In this document: in pieces, positions 1-9,034 of the stretch
Position numbering within the stretch: the first letter of the stretch is position 1
Layout of the letters: every line of letters starts with the position of its first letter
Program-made: the position numbers and the translations under genes
Assembly (NCBI RefSeq): GCF_001006325.2
Contig: NZ_LBIA02000001.1
Location: 1,055,501-1,119,500, forward strand
Reading direction: 5' to 3'
DNA length: 64,000 bases
DNA from: Afipia massiliensis
GTDB lineage: Bacteria; Pseudomonadota; Alphaproteobacteria; Rhizobiales; Xanthobacteraceae
The notes under the pieces: model-generated
Database searches by the model: none
Told to the model about the DNA's origin: nothing
Seen by the model: the letters and a program-made list of their open reading frames with translations, nothing else

Positions 1-1
1 G

Positions 2-112
2 CCTACGTTGATCGAGTGGGACAACGAAGTGCCGGAATGGCATGTCCTCGCCGCGGAGGCGCAGCGCGTGAATGCAATCCTCACCCGCCAGCGTTTGGCA
101 GTCGCAATCTGA
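2..112 (+). CDS. bufB: BufB-type DUF692 protein, C-terminal end only
   Basis: Only the last 36 codons and the TGA are in the window; the 5' part lies upstream. The visible peptide begins [11 protein letters not shown], the C-terminal signature of DUF692 (MbnB/BufB) proteins, which are iron-dependent TIM-barrel enzymes that modify cysteines in small peptides such as bufferins. The following bufC and doxX genes have the usual buf order, which supports the call. The precursor peptide gene bufA (DUF2282) would be expected further upstream, outside the window. The family is recognised from a short piece, so the confidence rests largely on context. Confidence 0.8.
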   Translation, partial: PTLIEWDNEVPEWHVLAAEAQRVNAILTRQRLAVAI

Positions 113-120
113 GAGCGGAT

Positions 121-912
121 ATGTTTGCGGATATGCAAGCCATTTTTATCCAGGCGCTGCTCGATCCCGACAAGCCGGTCCCCGCTTCGGTTACGTCCTA
201 TCGGACTGGCGTGCCCGTGAAGCGCTTTGCGGTTTACCGCAACAACGTCATTGCAGGCCTTGTCGAAGCCATGCGCGCGGGCTTTCCGATCGTAGAGCGC
301 ATCGTCGGCGCAGATTTTTTTGCGGCGACGGCACGGCTCTATGCGATCAACCGCCCGCCGCGCTCACCATTGATGCTGCGCTATGGCGACGATTTTCCGG
401 AATTCCTGTCGCACTTTCCGCCGGCAGCGGAACTTCCCTACCTCGCTGACGTGGCGCGGCTGGAACTGGCGCGTCGACTTGCCTATCACGCAGCTGACGC
501 AGAACCGCTGCGCATAGAACTTATAACGACACTTACCCCGGATGCGCTCGCCGAATCCCGGCTAACGATTCACCCCTCCGTATCAATCGTCAGATCACGG
601 CACCCGATTTTCACTATCTGGGCGATGAACAGCGGCGATATAGAACTCACGCCGATCGATGAAGACGCCGCCGAAGACGCGCTCGTCACACGCGCCAATC
701 TCGAAGTCACTGTTCACAGGATGTTTTCTGGCGGCGCTGCGTTTCTTCAATGTCTTATGGCCGGCAATACATTCGGCGCAGCAGCCAGCACGGCTCTCAA
801 GGATAACGCCGACTTCGACTTAACTGCCAATCTCGCAATGCTGATCGGCTCCGGCGCAATCATCGATGTTCAGCGCACGGCGGAAGGAGTTCCGAATGAC
901 CAGTGCATTTAA
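121..912 (+). CDS. bufC: BufC-type DUF2063 putative DNA-binding domain protein
   Basis: A 263-residue protein of the DUF2063 family. The N-terminal half has the family hallmarks: FAVYRNNV, a run of hydrophobic/Arg helices, and FPIVERIVGADFF, followed by a more variable C-terminal half. DUF2063 proteins accompany DUF692 enzymes (as in MbnC/BufC) and are thought to present the precursor peptide to the enzyme rather than to bind DNA. The ATG at 121 follows a purine-rich GAGAGCGG and lies 8 bases after the bufB stop. A GTG at 16 would overlap bufB by 97 bases and add a low-complexity N-terminus, so it was not chosen. The end overlaps doxX by 17 bases, indicating one operon. Confidence 0.85.
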   Translation: MFADMQAIFIQALLDPDKPVPASVTSYRTGVPVKRFAVYRNNVIAGLVEAMRAGFPIVERIVGADFFAATARLYAINRPPRSPLMLRYGDDFPEFLSHFPPAAELPYLADVARLELARRLAYHAADAEPLRIELITTLTPDALAESRLTIHPSVSIVRSRHPIFTIWAMNSGDIELTPIDEDAAEDALVTRANLEVTVHRMFSGGAAFLQCLMAGNTFGAAASTALKDNADFDLTANLAMLIGSGAIIDVQRTAEGVPNDQCI

Positions 913-1372
913 TGATCAAACTCTCCGTGCCCGTTCTTCGGATTTAGTGGAAAAGTTCGTCGGATTGCTGGATCAGATTCCCCACTGGCTCATCGCACTG
1001 ATTGCGCGACTGTCAATCGCCGGCGTGTTCTGGCGGTCAGGGGCGACAAAAATCGAAGGGTTTCGCGTTACGGAAGGCGCGATCGAACTGTTTCGCAGTG
1101 AATATCGACTGCCGCTGATTGATCCAACACTTGCGGCTCATCTCGCCGCGATCAGCGAGCACCTTTTTCCGATCTTGCTGGTCATCGGCTTCGCGACGCG
1201 ACTGTCGGCACTGGCTCTCCTCGGCATGACACTCGTGATTCAGATTTTTGTTTACCCCGACGCTTGGCCAACGCACGGGACATGGGCGGCGTGCCTGCTG
1301 ATTTTAGTTGCTCGCGGCGCCGGATACCTTTCACTGGATCACCTGATCTCTCGCGGTCAACGGGCGGCGTAG
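896..1372 (+). CDS. DoxX family membrane protein of the buf operon
   Basis: A 158-residue protein with about four hydrophobic segments (roughly residues 30-50, 80-100, 105-125 and 130-150) and the DoxX features ARLSIAGVFWRSGATKI and FATRLSALALLGMT. DoxX genes are the usual last member of buf operons, which respond to copper or related metal stress in Caulobacter-like bacteria; the membrane protein's exact role there is not known. The start at 896 has the strong ribosome site GGAAGGAG 5-6 bases upstream and overlaps the end of bufC, suggesting translational coupling. Confidence 0.85.
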   Translation: MTSAFNDQTLRARSSDLVEKFVGLLDQIPHWLIALIARLSIAGVFWRSGATKIEGFRVTEGAIELFRSEYRLPLIDPTLAAHLAAISEHLFPILLVIGFATRLSALALLGMTLVIQIFVYPDAWPTHGTWAACLLILVARGAGYLSLDHLISRGQRAA

Positions 1373-1775
1373 ACGACAACCGGAAAGCCGACGCGTCTCG
1401 GTCAGGGGCATGGGGTAGAGACTCTGGACACCAACCCCCGAGCATACCCAAGACGGGGGATGCAACGCGTTCCCGCGAGTCTCGGCAGCGCTGCTGCAAC
1501 CGTCTTTTCAGACTTTAAAACAGTCACTTAGGAGATATCAGGCGATGAGGTGAGTAGGCCTGATGGTGCCCAGGGGCGGGTTGTCAGATTCCCCAAGAAA
1601 CACAAGCAAAATCAACGGACTACGGCCACCAATTTTCCGTCGTTTGTACCAACAAGATGTACCGGCCCGAAACGCCTTTGGCCACCGAAACCTGCATGAC
1701 AAGAACGCTTAAACCGTAAACCAGCGTTTATGTTTGACGGACAACCCGTGAAGGGCGAAGGCTCACGCCCGCAAA
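1373..1775. other. Intergenic stretch, no gene seen
   Basis: This lies between the end of doxX and the convergent end of the Gre-factor gene. Short open frames here have no recognisable protein features and no ribosome sites. No convincing hairpin with a T-run was found. Confidence 0.4.
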
Positions 1776-2258
1776 CTAAGAGATGCGAAGAATTTCAATT
1801 TCCTTGTCTCCCGTCCCAACAACGTCGCCCACCGATTTGCCCATTAGCATCCTTGCAATAGGAGACACGAACGAAATCGATCCTGCCTTCGGGTCAGCTT
1901 CGTCCTCTCCAACAATGCGATAGTCCTGCACGCGGCCGTCACTCCGATTAAACGTAACAGTGCTCCCAAAAGCCACAATGTCCACCCTTGTCGGGTCCGG
2001 CATAACTTGGGCGGTCCGAACTCTCTCGGCGAAGTAGCGAACGTCACGTAAGGGGATAGCTCCAAGTCGCCGGCGCTCATTTACGTCTTCAACCCCTTGC
2101 GTCGCCTCATATGCGCTTTGTGCTTCTCGCAGTGCGTCCTGTAATTTTCTCAGCCCGTCGCTGGTAACCAAATTGGGGTGGTCGGAAATAGGTCGATCAG
2201 GTAGCTGGGTTTCAGATGCGGTTTCCGCACTCTCTTCTTTTGTGAAGGCTACGCTCAA
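1776..2258 (-). CDS. GreA/GreB-family transcription elongation factor
   Basis: A 160-residue protein. The C-terminal half carries the Gre FKBP-like domain (VAFGSTVTF, YRIVGEDEADP, SFVSPIARMLMGKSVGD). The N-terminal half (about residues 28-85) is predicted to be the coiled coil that enters the RNA polymerase secondary channel. The usual GDLxENxxY acidic tip of GreA is not present; instead the tip reads VNERRRLGA, so RNA-cleavage stimulation cannot be assumed. The start is TTG, with GGAG six bases upstream and no better in-frame ATG. It is the alphaproteobacterial Gre paralogue type with an extended acidic N-terminus. It is monocistronic, convergent with doxX. Confidence 0.85.
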   Translation of the reverse strand: MSVAFTKEESAETASETQLPDRPISDHPNLVTSDGLRKLQDALREAQSAYEATQGVEDVNERRRLGAIPLRDVRYFAERVRTAQVMPDPTRVDIVAFGSTVTFNRSDGRVQDYRIVGEDEADPKAGSISFVSPIARMLMGKSVGDVVGTGDKEIEILRIS

Positions 2259-2509
2259 CTTTTACTCCATCGGTGTTTTTTCTCGCGAGCGGAGCGTCCA
2301 GCCGTATCGCCTGAACGCATATTGGCGGGAAATTGGACCAGTTGCGCCTGAACGCCAACATATCCATTAAATTCTATCAGTTCTGGTGACAAACCAGCAA
2401 CCTTGGTGGCTGTCGAAGATGACGTTTGCCGACACTTTAACCCTCGAGCAATGGCAAACTGCTCATGCTCAGTGGATATCATGCCTGGTTTTGTTGAGGG
2501 GGTTGCGTC

Positions 2510-3496
2510 ATGCAATTGATACGAAATTCTTCGCGCGCGTTCATCCCCGCACTGCTCGTAATTCTCGCCTACCATGGCGTGATGTCTTCCCTAGGGGTCG
2601 CGACCTTCACCGCACAACAGCTTCCTCTGCCATCACCAGACCAAGCTTTTAACATCTTCGCACGACGCGTTCTTATTGATGCAAGCATATTGTTTGCCGG
2701 TCATCGATTGCTACGCTCGTTCGGCATCTCTACTCGACTAGCTTACGGACTTATGGGCGGAGCCGCGATGATTGTCGGCTACGCTTTCGCATTGTCGAAC
2801 GGCCTTATGATGTGGCCGCCGCTTCCAGGCGCGCAAATCACCGCAGCAGTCCTCCCCGCTCTGATCGGCATGATTGCTGGTTCGATTTACGCACAGCTTG
2901 CTGGCTATGAATTTATTGCTCCGAAGTCCACGCAAGGAGCGGCGCTAGCAACTACGCGGCTTGATGACAACTTCAATGGGCCGGTACGTGTTCGTAGCTC
3001 AATGTCTGCAACTATGATTGCAGCGATCATTCCAGCGGCGATATTTGCTGTGTTAGTTTTGCCGCTCTTTGCTCTGAGCATGGATTTCACTGATTCTTTT
3101 GCGCGTATCAATTGGTCAGAGGTGGTGCTCAAAGTGGCGACACCGTCTTATCTAACTGTGGTCGTGTTGCTGGTTACAGCTGTTCCAGCAGCAATCGTTA
3201 CTCAGATCATTCACGCCATAGCGCGCTACTTGAACCGGATGCGGGGAGCCGATTATGCCATGATCGGCGCGGGCATGGGTTGCCTCGTAGCGCTGGCTAC
3301 TTCTGCATTCTTGTTCCTTGGGTTTTCAATTCCAGCATTTGCGATCGTAGGTGCGACGATGGGCGGCGCTTACCGCCGCTTTGCCGGACTGGAGCCTCTT
3401 CCGCTGCCGGAAGCGGTGTTTGCCACTGATCGCGTGCACTTGGTCGCGGCGGACCATGCTTCGCGACAGGGCCACCGAGTCTTTATGAATAGATGA
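2510..3496 (+). CDS. Polytopic membrane protein of unknown function
   Basis: A 328-residue protein with roughly seven hydrophobic stretches (for example residues 10-28, 78-98, 107-130, 168-190, 208-230 and 245-285). The loop around 140-165 is soluble and polar, and the C-terminal 30 residues are basic and hydrophilic. I do not recognise a family. The ATG follows GAGGGGG about six bases upstream. It stands alone between a minus-strand Gre gene and a minus-strand exported protein, so context gives no function. Confidence 0.7.
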   Translation: MQLIRNSSRAFIPALLVILAYHGVMSSLGVATFTAQQLPLPSPDQAFNIFARRVLIDASILFAGHRLLRSFGISTRLAYGLMGGAAMIVGYAFALSNGLMMWPPLPGAQITAAVLPALIGMIAGSIYAQLAGYEFIAPKSTQGAALATTRLDDNFNGPVRVRSSMSATMIAAIIPAAIFAVLVLPLFALSMDFTDSFARINWSEVVLKVATPSYLTVVVLLVTAVPAAIVTQIIHAIARYLNRMRGADYAMIGAGMGCLVALATSAFLFLGFSIPAFAIVGATMGGAYRRFAGLEPLPLPEAVFATDRVHLVAADHASRQGHRVFMNR

Positions 3497-3768
3497 GAAG
3501 CGAAGTCCGCCTGCCAGCGACCCGGTTAGATTCGGCCTGTTTTTGCCGATATGGTTCGCCGTATTCTGGAGGTAGCGTTGGCTGATTTGAACTTGATTCA
3601 GTGTTGGCAGTTAAGGGCACGTAATTTTGCGCTTGGATGGGCGGGGAAGCTTTATGCCGTCAGGCAGCAATCACATCGCAAACAGATCTTTGCGCTAGAC
3701 TCCTGATTGCGCTTGGATACGCAAGTGAATCCTCACTCGACGGATTGCTACCGTACAGCAGGGTGCCC

Positions 3769-4329
3769 TTAGTTAGTTGCAACCTTCAGAGCCGTCACAG
3801 TTCGCTTTATCGCTTTACTGAAGGTGCGCGGCGCTTTCTCTTTTAGCTGCGCTATTTGTGCCGGGCTGAGACCTTGTGCGCTTATGCGATAGGATTTCTT
3901 GCCAGTCCAACCGTTCTCAAGTTTGTAATCAACGACGAGCTTGCCCGCGTTCACAACTTCGCCTGCTCCGAGGCGTATCTTTGCAAATGGCCCTTCGTAA
4001 GCTTCTCCAGACATACCGACCCAGGGGCCGCAGACAGCTCGCAAGACGGTGTAGTCGCCTTCTGGAGCTACGGAAATCCTGCCAGAGTTGGTGATGATGG
4101 TTTTTCCCTCGGTCGATTTCAGATAGACATTGAAGCCATTACATCTCAGTTGTTTTCCTTGCATGAGCAAGGTTGCTTCCAAAATCAAAACGCCCGATTT
4201 CGGCTTTTCCTTCAGCATTGCAACGACCATCTGGTCGGTATGAGTAAGCTGATCTTGGGAGATCGCTATTTCGACGGCCGAAAGAAAAATTACAGTCGCG
4301 CAAAGCGCGGTCGGTCCAAACATGCGCAT
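3769..4329 (-). CDS. Exported protein of unknown function
   Basis: A 186-residue protein with an N-terminal hydrophobic signal segment (about residues 5-24, with likely cleavage near AIS-QD). The mature part looks like a beta-rich periplasmic domain (ILEATLLMQGKQLRCNGFNVYL, APEGDYTVLRAVCGPWVG) and has a two-cysteine pattern. The C-terminus is basic (KAIKRTVTALK). No family is recognised. It may be read together with the lipoprotein gene just upstream at 4396-4848, 66 bases away in the same direction. Confidence 0.6.
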   Translation of the reverse strand: MRMFGPTALCATVIFLSAVEIAISQDQLTHTDQMVVAMLKEKPKSGVLILEATLLMQGKQLRCNGFNVYLKSTEGKTIITNSGRISVAPEGDYTVLRAVCGPWVGMSGEAYEGPFAKIRLGAGEVVNAGKLVVDYKLENGWTGKKSYRISAQGLSPAQIAQLKEKAPRTFSKAIKRTVTALKVATN

Positions 4330-4395
4330 GACTGGATTCTCGAAATTGCATTAAACGCATTGGCGTCTGTTTTAGAAAAGCCTTCGAATCGCGGT

Positions 4396-4848
4396 CTAAG
4401 AGGTCGGTGCTGGTTTCGGTTTTCTCGGCTTTGCTCCAACGCGCGGTGCGGGTGCAGGTGGTTTGATCGGCTGCATGGTGACGATCACGGGATTAGGCTT
4501 ATGGTCCAGCGCGGCTCCGCTCGCCGCGTCCACGACTCCTCCGACAACGCCGCCCAAAAGGATGTTACCGGCGAAACCCGCTGCCCCAGTCGGGGCAATT
4601 TCCTTAGTCAGATTGACGATCTGCGGCTCATAGCCTTCTTTTGCAAATGCAATGCTGACGTCGTCAGATCGCTTTACTTTGATTGAGCAAGGAGTGACGC
4701 ACGGTGCCTGTGGTTCACTCGGTCCCGTGATAGTCGCTATCGCTCCCGACGGCGTTGATGAAATTGCTATGTTTTCGTCCCAGCCGCGTGTAACCGACGC
4801 ACAGCCGCCTAGTGCAGCGCAAAGGACTGCAACGCACAAAATACGCAT
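4396..4848 (-). CDS. Small lipoprotein with PEGA-like domain
   Basis: A 150-residue protein from the ATG at 4848, which has GGGGAG about ten bases upstream; an earlier start at 4887 would bury the signal peptide. The N-terminus is a lipoprotein signal: hydrophobic core AVLCAALGG followed by the lipobox cysteine in GCASVTRG. The next segment (ISSTPSGAIATITG, TPCSIKVKRSDDVSIAFAKEGYEP) resembles the PEGA carbohydrate/cell-surface repeat common in outer-membrane lipoproteins. A glycine-rich hydrophobic region near residue 95-115 and a Pro/Lys-rich tail follow. It is probably envelope-anchored; no specific role can be given. Confidence 0.7.
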   Translation of the reverse strand: MRILCVAVLCAALGGCASVTRGWDENIAISSTPSGAIATITGPSEPQAPCVTPCSIKVKRSDDVSIAFAKEGYEPQIVNLTKEIAPTGAAGFAGNILLGGVVGGVVDAASGAALDHKPNPVIVTMQPIKPPAPAPRVGAKPRKPKPAPTS

Positions 4849-5262
4849 TTTTTTTGATCTCCCCAGACCAAGATTATCCAAGCGCAACTTAGAGGGGAGA
4901 GCAAGTAGACTTTAGCGCCCGACGCGCGGCTGCGATCTATCGGGTCCGATCGGCGATTGGTTGCGGTGGCCAGTTGGTTCTTCGCCGACAGCTTTACGAG
5001 ACTAGATGCGGTCACGGTTTGGATCGGTCGGGCGCGGGTCATCCGGGCACCATTCAGCGCGAATGATGAGCCACAGCTCATCACGACAAGCTCATTTGCG
5101 GGCTAATCGATCGCCTGGGTAGCTTTTATCTTAGACTGGCGATCGCGAAGCTGCCTCGGCACCCACGATCCAGCTCTACAAGAATACGAACGGAGTGCTG
5201 CCCTCTTCATCTAAGAGATTGTGCGTTCCCCGTAAGTAAAGCTCGGCAACGTCGGAGGCTTC
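4849..5262. other. Divergent intergenic region between lipoprotein and PQQ dehydrogenase genes
   Basis: No gene was seen. This should hold the promoters of both neighbours. It contains a perfect 8-bp dyad (TGATGAGC, CACA, GCTCATCA) at 5064-5083. A second, wider one, GATCGCC/GGCGATC, lies at 5109-5115 and 5138-5144. Confidence 0.4.
5064..5083. repeat. Perfect 8-bp inverted repeat with 4-base loop
   Basis: The arms are TGATGAGC and GCTCATCA separated by CACA. The dyad lies about 180 bases upstream of the PQQ dehydrogenase start and 215 bases upstream of the lipoprotein start. No T-run follows on either side, so an operator or RNA hairpin is as likely as a terminator. Confidence 0.45.
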
Positions 5263-6417
5263 ATGGCTCTACCAAAGACATTTATGGTGTCGGCAGTGTT
5301 GGCAGCATTCGTCATCCATCCCGCCGCGCAAGCAGAGAGCATCAACGCTGGCGGTCGCACCGCCAATCCCACACTCCCCTTCACCGCGCAGGCTATCGCC
5401 GAGTTCAACACGCCCTGGGCCATTGGATTTCTTCCCGATGGACGGCTGCTCGTCACCGAGAAGCCGGGCCGGATTTTTCTCGTTACCCAGGGCGGCCAGA
5501 AGGCAGAGGTCGGGAATGTGCCGGACGTCGCCGCCTCCGGACAGAACGGCCTGCTAGACATCGCCGTCGCACCGGATTTCGCGACCAGCTCGCGCGTCTA
5601 TTTTACCTATGTAGAGCCCGGCCGAGGCGGCAGTCGTCTCGTGCTGTCCCGCGCGACGCTTTCCGTTTCGGACAGCAGCGTGACGCTCGCGGACCGCGTC
5701 GCGATCTGGCGGCAGACGCCTGCGGTTGGGGGTGGCCAACCAGGCGGCATCATCGCCTTCGACCCGCAGGGATCGCATCTCTTCCTGACGGTCGGGGACC
5801 GAATGCAACCGGCGAGCGCGCAGGACCCCAGCCAGGCGCGCGGCAAGGTGTTGCGATTGAACCTCGACGGGTCGACACCGGCAGACAATCCGCATGCCGC
5901 GAAAGGCGGCGTGCTGGGCCAGACATGGACCACGGGCCACCGCAATCCCTATGGTCTGGCTTTCGCACCCGACGGCCGACTCTGGCTCCACGAGATGGGC
6001 CCGCGCGGCGGCGACGAACTGAACCTGATCGAGGCCGGCCGGAACTACGGCTGGCCCCTCGTGTCCAATGGCGACAACTACAGCGGTTCGCCGATCCCCG
6101 ACCATGATACGCGGCTCGAATTCACGGCTCCTGCCGTCTACTGGACCCCAGTGATCTCCCCGGCAGGTCTCACCTTCTACGCGGGCGCGCTTTTTCCGCA
6201 GTGGCGGGGATCCGCACTGGTCGGCGCGCTCTCGGCGCAGTCGTTGGTGCGAGTGAGTTTCAGATCCGACGGGCAGCCCGATGAGGCCGAGCGCTGGAGC
6301 ATGGGCGGCCGCATCCGCGATGTCGCCGTCGCCCCGGACGGCGCGATCTGGGTGATCGAGGATCGCAATCCCGGCCGCCTGTTGCGGCTAACGCCCGCCA
6401 ACCGGCGCGCCGGTTGA
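5263..6417 (+). CDS. PQQ-dependent sugar dehydrogenase family protein (YliI/soluble GDH type)
   Basis: A 384-residue periplasmic beta-propeller. The signal peptide is residues 1-24 (VSAVLAAFVIHPAAQA-ES). The propeller motifs are typical: PWAIGFLPDGRLLVTEKPGR, GLLDIAVAPDF, VYFTY, then TGHRNPYGLAFAPDGRLW containing the conserved catalytic-site His, HEMGPRGGDELN, and NYGWPLVSNGDNY. Members oxidise aldose sugars with pyrroloquinoline quinone and Ca2+. The start has CGGAGGC a few bases upstream. It is monocistronic. A 16-bp palindrome (AACCGGCGCGCCGGTT, 6400-6415) spans the last codons and the stop. Confidence 0.9.
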   Translation: MALPKTFMVSAVLAAFVIHPAAQAESINAGGRTANPTLPFTAQAIAEFNTPWAIGFLPDGRLLVTEKPGRIFLVTQGGQKAEVGNVPDVAASGQNGLLDIAVAPDFATSSRVYFTYVEPGRGGSRLVLSRATLSVSDSSVTLADRVAIWRQTPAVGGGQPGGIIAFDPQGSHLFLTVGDRMQPASAQDPSQARGKVLRLNLDGSTPADNPHAAKGGVLGQTWTTGHRNPYGLAFAPDGRLWLHEMGPRGGDELNLIEAGRNYGWPLVSNGDNYSGSPIPDHDTRLEFTAPAVYWTPVISPAGLTFYAGALFPQWRGSALVGALSAQSLVRVSFRSDGQPDEAERWSMGGRIRDVAVAPDGAIWVIEDRNPGRLLRLTPANRRAG

Positions 6418-6626
6418 GCAAAGTTTAGTGGCCATCGGTTTCGGTCCGGCTGCGCCTGCCCCTTGGCCAAATAGTCCTCCCTAGAGCCTGGGCCTGAAGC
6501 TGAACGTTTCGCTTACTTTTTTCGGCTGGGGCATTTGCCCTCGCAGATCCATCGTCGGCGCGATCATTGTGACCGGATCAGGTCACAAGCAGACATCTCG
6601 ACGCATCTCGATACCCGATCGGAAAA

Positions 6627-7352
6627 CTAGCGAAGAACCTGTACCGAACTCACTCCCTCTGGCTGAAGTCCAGCCAGCCATTCGCGAAGGCAGCGTTGCC
6701 CACCGACAGCCGCCGCTAGCCGCTTGCTGTCGGCACGCAATGTCTGGGGAGAAATCTTTGCATGAGCAAGTTCCGACGCATGGCCGACAAGCCAGCGTTC
6801 AAAACTATCGCCTTCCGCCTCGGGATGAAACTGGAGGGCAAGCACGTTTGCGCCGAGGGCGAACGCCTGATTGCTACACAGTTCCGTGGAAGCAAGCCGT
6901 TCCGATCCTGAAGGGAGATCAAACGTATCCCCATGCCAGTGCAGGACCGGCATGCCATCGAGATGAGCCAGGACGCCCTCTTGTCCTGCCTTCGTCAGCG
7001 TCACCGGCGCCCAGCCGATTTCTTTCGCCGGGCCAGGATAAACGCGAGCGCCAAGCGCTCGCGCCATTAGTTGTGCGCCGAGGCATATGCCCAATGTCGG
7101 CTGTCTGTTACGGAGCCGTTGTTCGAGCAATGCGATCTCTGCTTCGAGAAACGGATACTTGTCCTCCTCATAAGCTCCGATCGGGCCGCCGAGCACCACC
7201 AGGAGATCGATGTCTTCGGTCGCGAGCGCATGAAGGTCATTAATGCCCACATCGCAATATCTAATCGCATAGCCCCCAGCTTCGAGGACCGGCCGGAAAC
7301 TTCCGAGATCCTCGAAGTGGACGTGACGAATGGCTACAGCTGTCTTTGGCAT
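6627..7352 (-). CDS. Class I glutamine amidotransferase
   Basis: A 241-residue stand-alone GATase-1 domain. The nucleophile elbow GICLGAQ gives Cys90, and FHPEAE gives the catalytic pair His176/Glu178; LVVLGGPIGAYE and HWHGDTFDLP are further family motifs. Such proteins (GMP-synthase-like or YfeJ-like) hydrolyse glutamine or act on gamma-glutamyl compounds; the acceptor is unknown. The ATG at 7352 is chosen because homologues begin just before the first beta strand. The longer frame upstream runs into the LysR gene. Only 22 bases separate it from the upstream LysR stop, so it may be the last cistron of the LIV operon. Confidence 0.85.
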   Translation of the reverse strand: MPKTAVAIRHVHFEDLGSFRPVLEAGGYAIRYCDVGINDLHALATEDIDLLVVLGGPIGAYEEDKYPFLEAEIALLEQRLRNRQPTLGICLGAQLMARALGARVYPGPAKEIGWAPVTLTKAGQEGVLAHLDGMPVLHWHGDTFDLPSGSERLASTELCSNQAFALGANVLALQFHPEAEGDSFERWLVGHASELAHAKISPQTLRADSKRLAAAVGGQRCLREWLAGLQPEGVSSVQVLR

Positions 7353-7374
7353 CGATGACGACCTTACTGAATGA

Positions 7375-8445
7375 TCAGCGCCGAAATGAAGGGTCAGTCT
7401 GGCAGATGCCCTTGATGAAGTTGAACACCGCCGCCATGCGCGGCACATTTCGCAGATCCTCGTGGATCGCCAGCCATATCTCTCGTTCGGCCTTCACCAC
7501 CTTTGGCAAGATCGGCTTCACGGAGGCCTCGCCGCGGACGATATAGTCCGGGAACATCCCGATACCGACACCTGCGACAACCGCGCGCAACTGCGAGAGC
7601 GGACTCGTGCTGCGGAAGACGACTTTCCTCTGGCCGGTCGTGTCGCGAAGCCATTTCAGGGTCGGAATTTCGATCATGTCTTCGACGTAATCGACAAACA
7701 CATGCCGATCGATGTCATCGATCCGAAGTAATTCCCCGTGCCGGTCGATGTATTTCTGCGAGGCGTACAAATGCACATCGCACCGCGCGATCCGACGCGC
7801 GACCAGGCGTGGGCCAGTCGGCCGCATCAAGCCGATCGAAATATCAGCCTCCCGCTTGGTCAAATTGGCGATCTGCATCGCGGTGACAATTTCGATGGCG
7901 ACGTCCGGATGCTCTTCGCGAAATGAAGGCAACGCCGGCGTGAGAACCTGCGCGGCGAATCCTTCCACGACGGCTATACGGACCGAGCCCGACAAATCAT
8001 TACCAGCATGACCGACGCTGGCGATCCCGTCGGCCGCCCGCGCCATTGCCTCGGCATGGGCTAGTAGTCGCCATCCGGTTTCGGTGAGGATGAAACCTTT
8101 CTGCGTTCGCTCGAACAGCTTGTGATCGACCTGGCGCTCGAGATTGGCGATCCGGCGAAGCACGGTGGTGTGGGACACACCCAGGCGCCGTGCCGCCTTC
8201 AGCAGCGTGTTCTTGCGAACCAGCTCGAGGAAGTACTGAACGTCATCCCACGGGAAAAGCGCAATCTTTGGCTGGACGCGGGCGGGCTTCCGATTGCTCC
8301 CGCCCGTCGATTTTGTCCCTGACTTCATGACATCAGCCCAGTTCTCGTCGTCCATTTCCGGCACGCGGCCTGCCGCGGGTGCAAGCACCCGCATATCAGG
8401 CCGCGTAACCGGTCTGGATTCAAGAGAATGATTTGAGGAGCGCAT
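7375..8445 (-). CDS. LysR-type transcriptional regulator with long N-terminal extension
   Basis: This is a LysR-type regulator. The winged HTH begins near FPWDDVQYFLE and includes AARRLGVSHTTVLRRIANLE; the effector-binding domain follows (GSVRIAVVEGF, READISIGLMRP, VFVDYVEDM). Relatives start directly at the WDD helix, so about 65-75 extra residues precede it here. The start at 8445 has AAGGA five bases upstream but overlaps the DUF1185 gene by 26 bases; ATGs at 8394, 8355 and 8328 are alternatives with weaker ribosome sites. It is the distal gene of the LIV operon and is therefore probably its regulator. The true start is uncertain. Confidence 0.85.
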   Translation of the reverse strand: MRSSNHSLESRPVTRPDMRVLAPAAGRVPEMDDENWADVMKSGTKSTGGSNRKPARVQPKIALFPWDDVQYFLELVRKNTLLKAARRLGVSHTTVLRRIANLERQVDHKLFERTQKGFILTETGWRLLAHAEAMARAADGIASVGHAGNDLSGSVRIAVVEGFAAQVLTPALPSFREEHPDVAIEIVTAMQIANLTKREADISIGLMRPTGPRLVARRIARCDVHLYASQKYIDRHGELLRIDDIDRHVFVDYVEDMIEIPTLKWLRDTTGQRKVVFRSTSPLSQLRAVVAGVGIGMFPDYIVRGEASVKPILPKVVKAEREIWLAIHEDLRNVPRMAAVFNFIKGICQTDPSFRR

Positions 8446-9001
8446 CAACGTCCTTCTGATCCGGCCCCTTCGATCGCGCATGCGGCCGCGGTCCGGTCAT
8501 GTAACCAACCACCAACAGAATTTCGTCGGATCTGGGCGAGTCGGCAACCATGATGGGCATGGTATCCATCGCATCCAAGTCCCAACCCTCGTCGATGGGT
8601 CCGAAGATCATGTCGATATGCGCGCCAGGACCAGCGATTTTGGCATTGCCCGGAATGAGCACACGTCCACGCTGAATGGTTCCTCGCATCGCCATTCCGA
8701 TGCGAGCATGAATCATCGCAGCGCCATGTTCAAGATCGCCGGCAGTCCCGACCAGTGCCGCCTTCGAGTAAGCCCGAAGCTGTTTGGGATCACCCAACAG
8801 GGTGAGCGCTTTCTTCGTGAGCAACTCTCCGATCTTGACGGACAGATCGATTAAGGGCGCTAAGTCTGTACCGACGGGTTTGTTGGCAAGAGGGTTCTTC
8901 AGGACAGCGCCGACCGCGACCCGCCGCAGCGGCGGCGAAAGACGCGTCCCATTTTCGACCGCGATTTCTTCCTCGAACGTCACTGTTTTCCGAATATCCA
9001 T
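8420..9001 (-). CDS. Amino acid synthesis family protein (DUF1185)
   Basis: A 193-residue protein of the AA_synth family (DUF1185), recognisable from RKTVTFEEEI at the start, the NPLANKPVGTDLAPLI segment, KAALVGTAGDLEHGAAMIHARIG and the IDMIFGPIDEGWD segment. Family members are often found in LIV importer operons of rhizobia; their biochemical role is not established. The start has a strong GAGAAGGAAAC ribosome site. It lies 33 bases downstream of livF and its 3' end overlaps the LysR gene, so all are probably cotranscribed. Confidence 0.85.
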   Translation of the reverse strand: MDIRKTVTFEEEIAVENGTRLSPPLRRVAVGAVLKNPLANKPVGTDLAPLIDLSVKIGELLTKKALTLLGDPKQLRAYSKAALVGTAGDLEHGAAMIHARIGMAMRGTIQRGRVLIPGNAKIAGPGAHIDMIFGPIDEGWDLDAMDTMPIMVADSPRSDEILLVVGYMTGPRPHARSKGPDQKDVDALLKSFS

Positions 9002-9034
9002 TGTAGTTTCCTTCTCCGTTGAGCTTGGTTGGAT

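Noticed and set aside
3856-4686. Plus-strand frame of 276 residues
   Set aside because: It spans two minus-strand genes with proper signal peptides and the gap between them, and shows no protein features.
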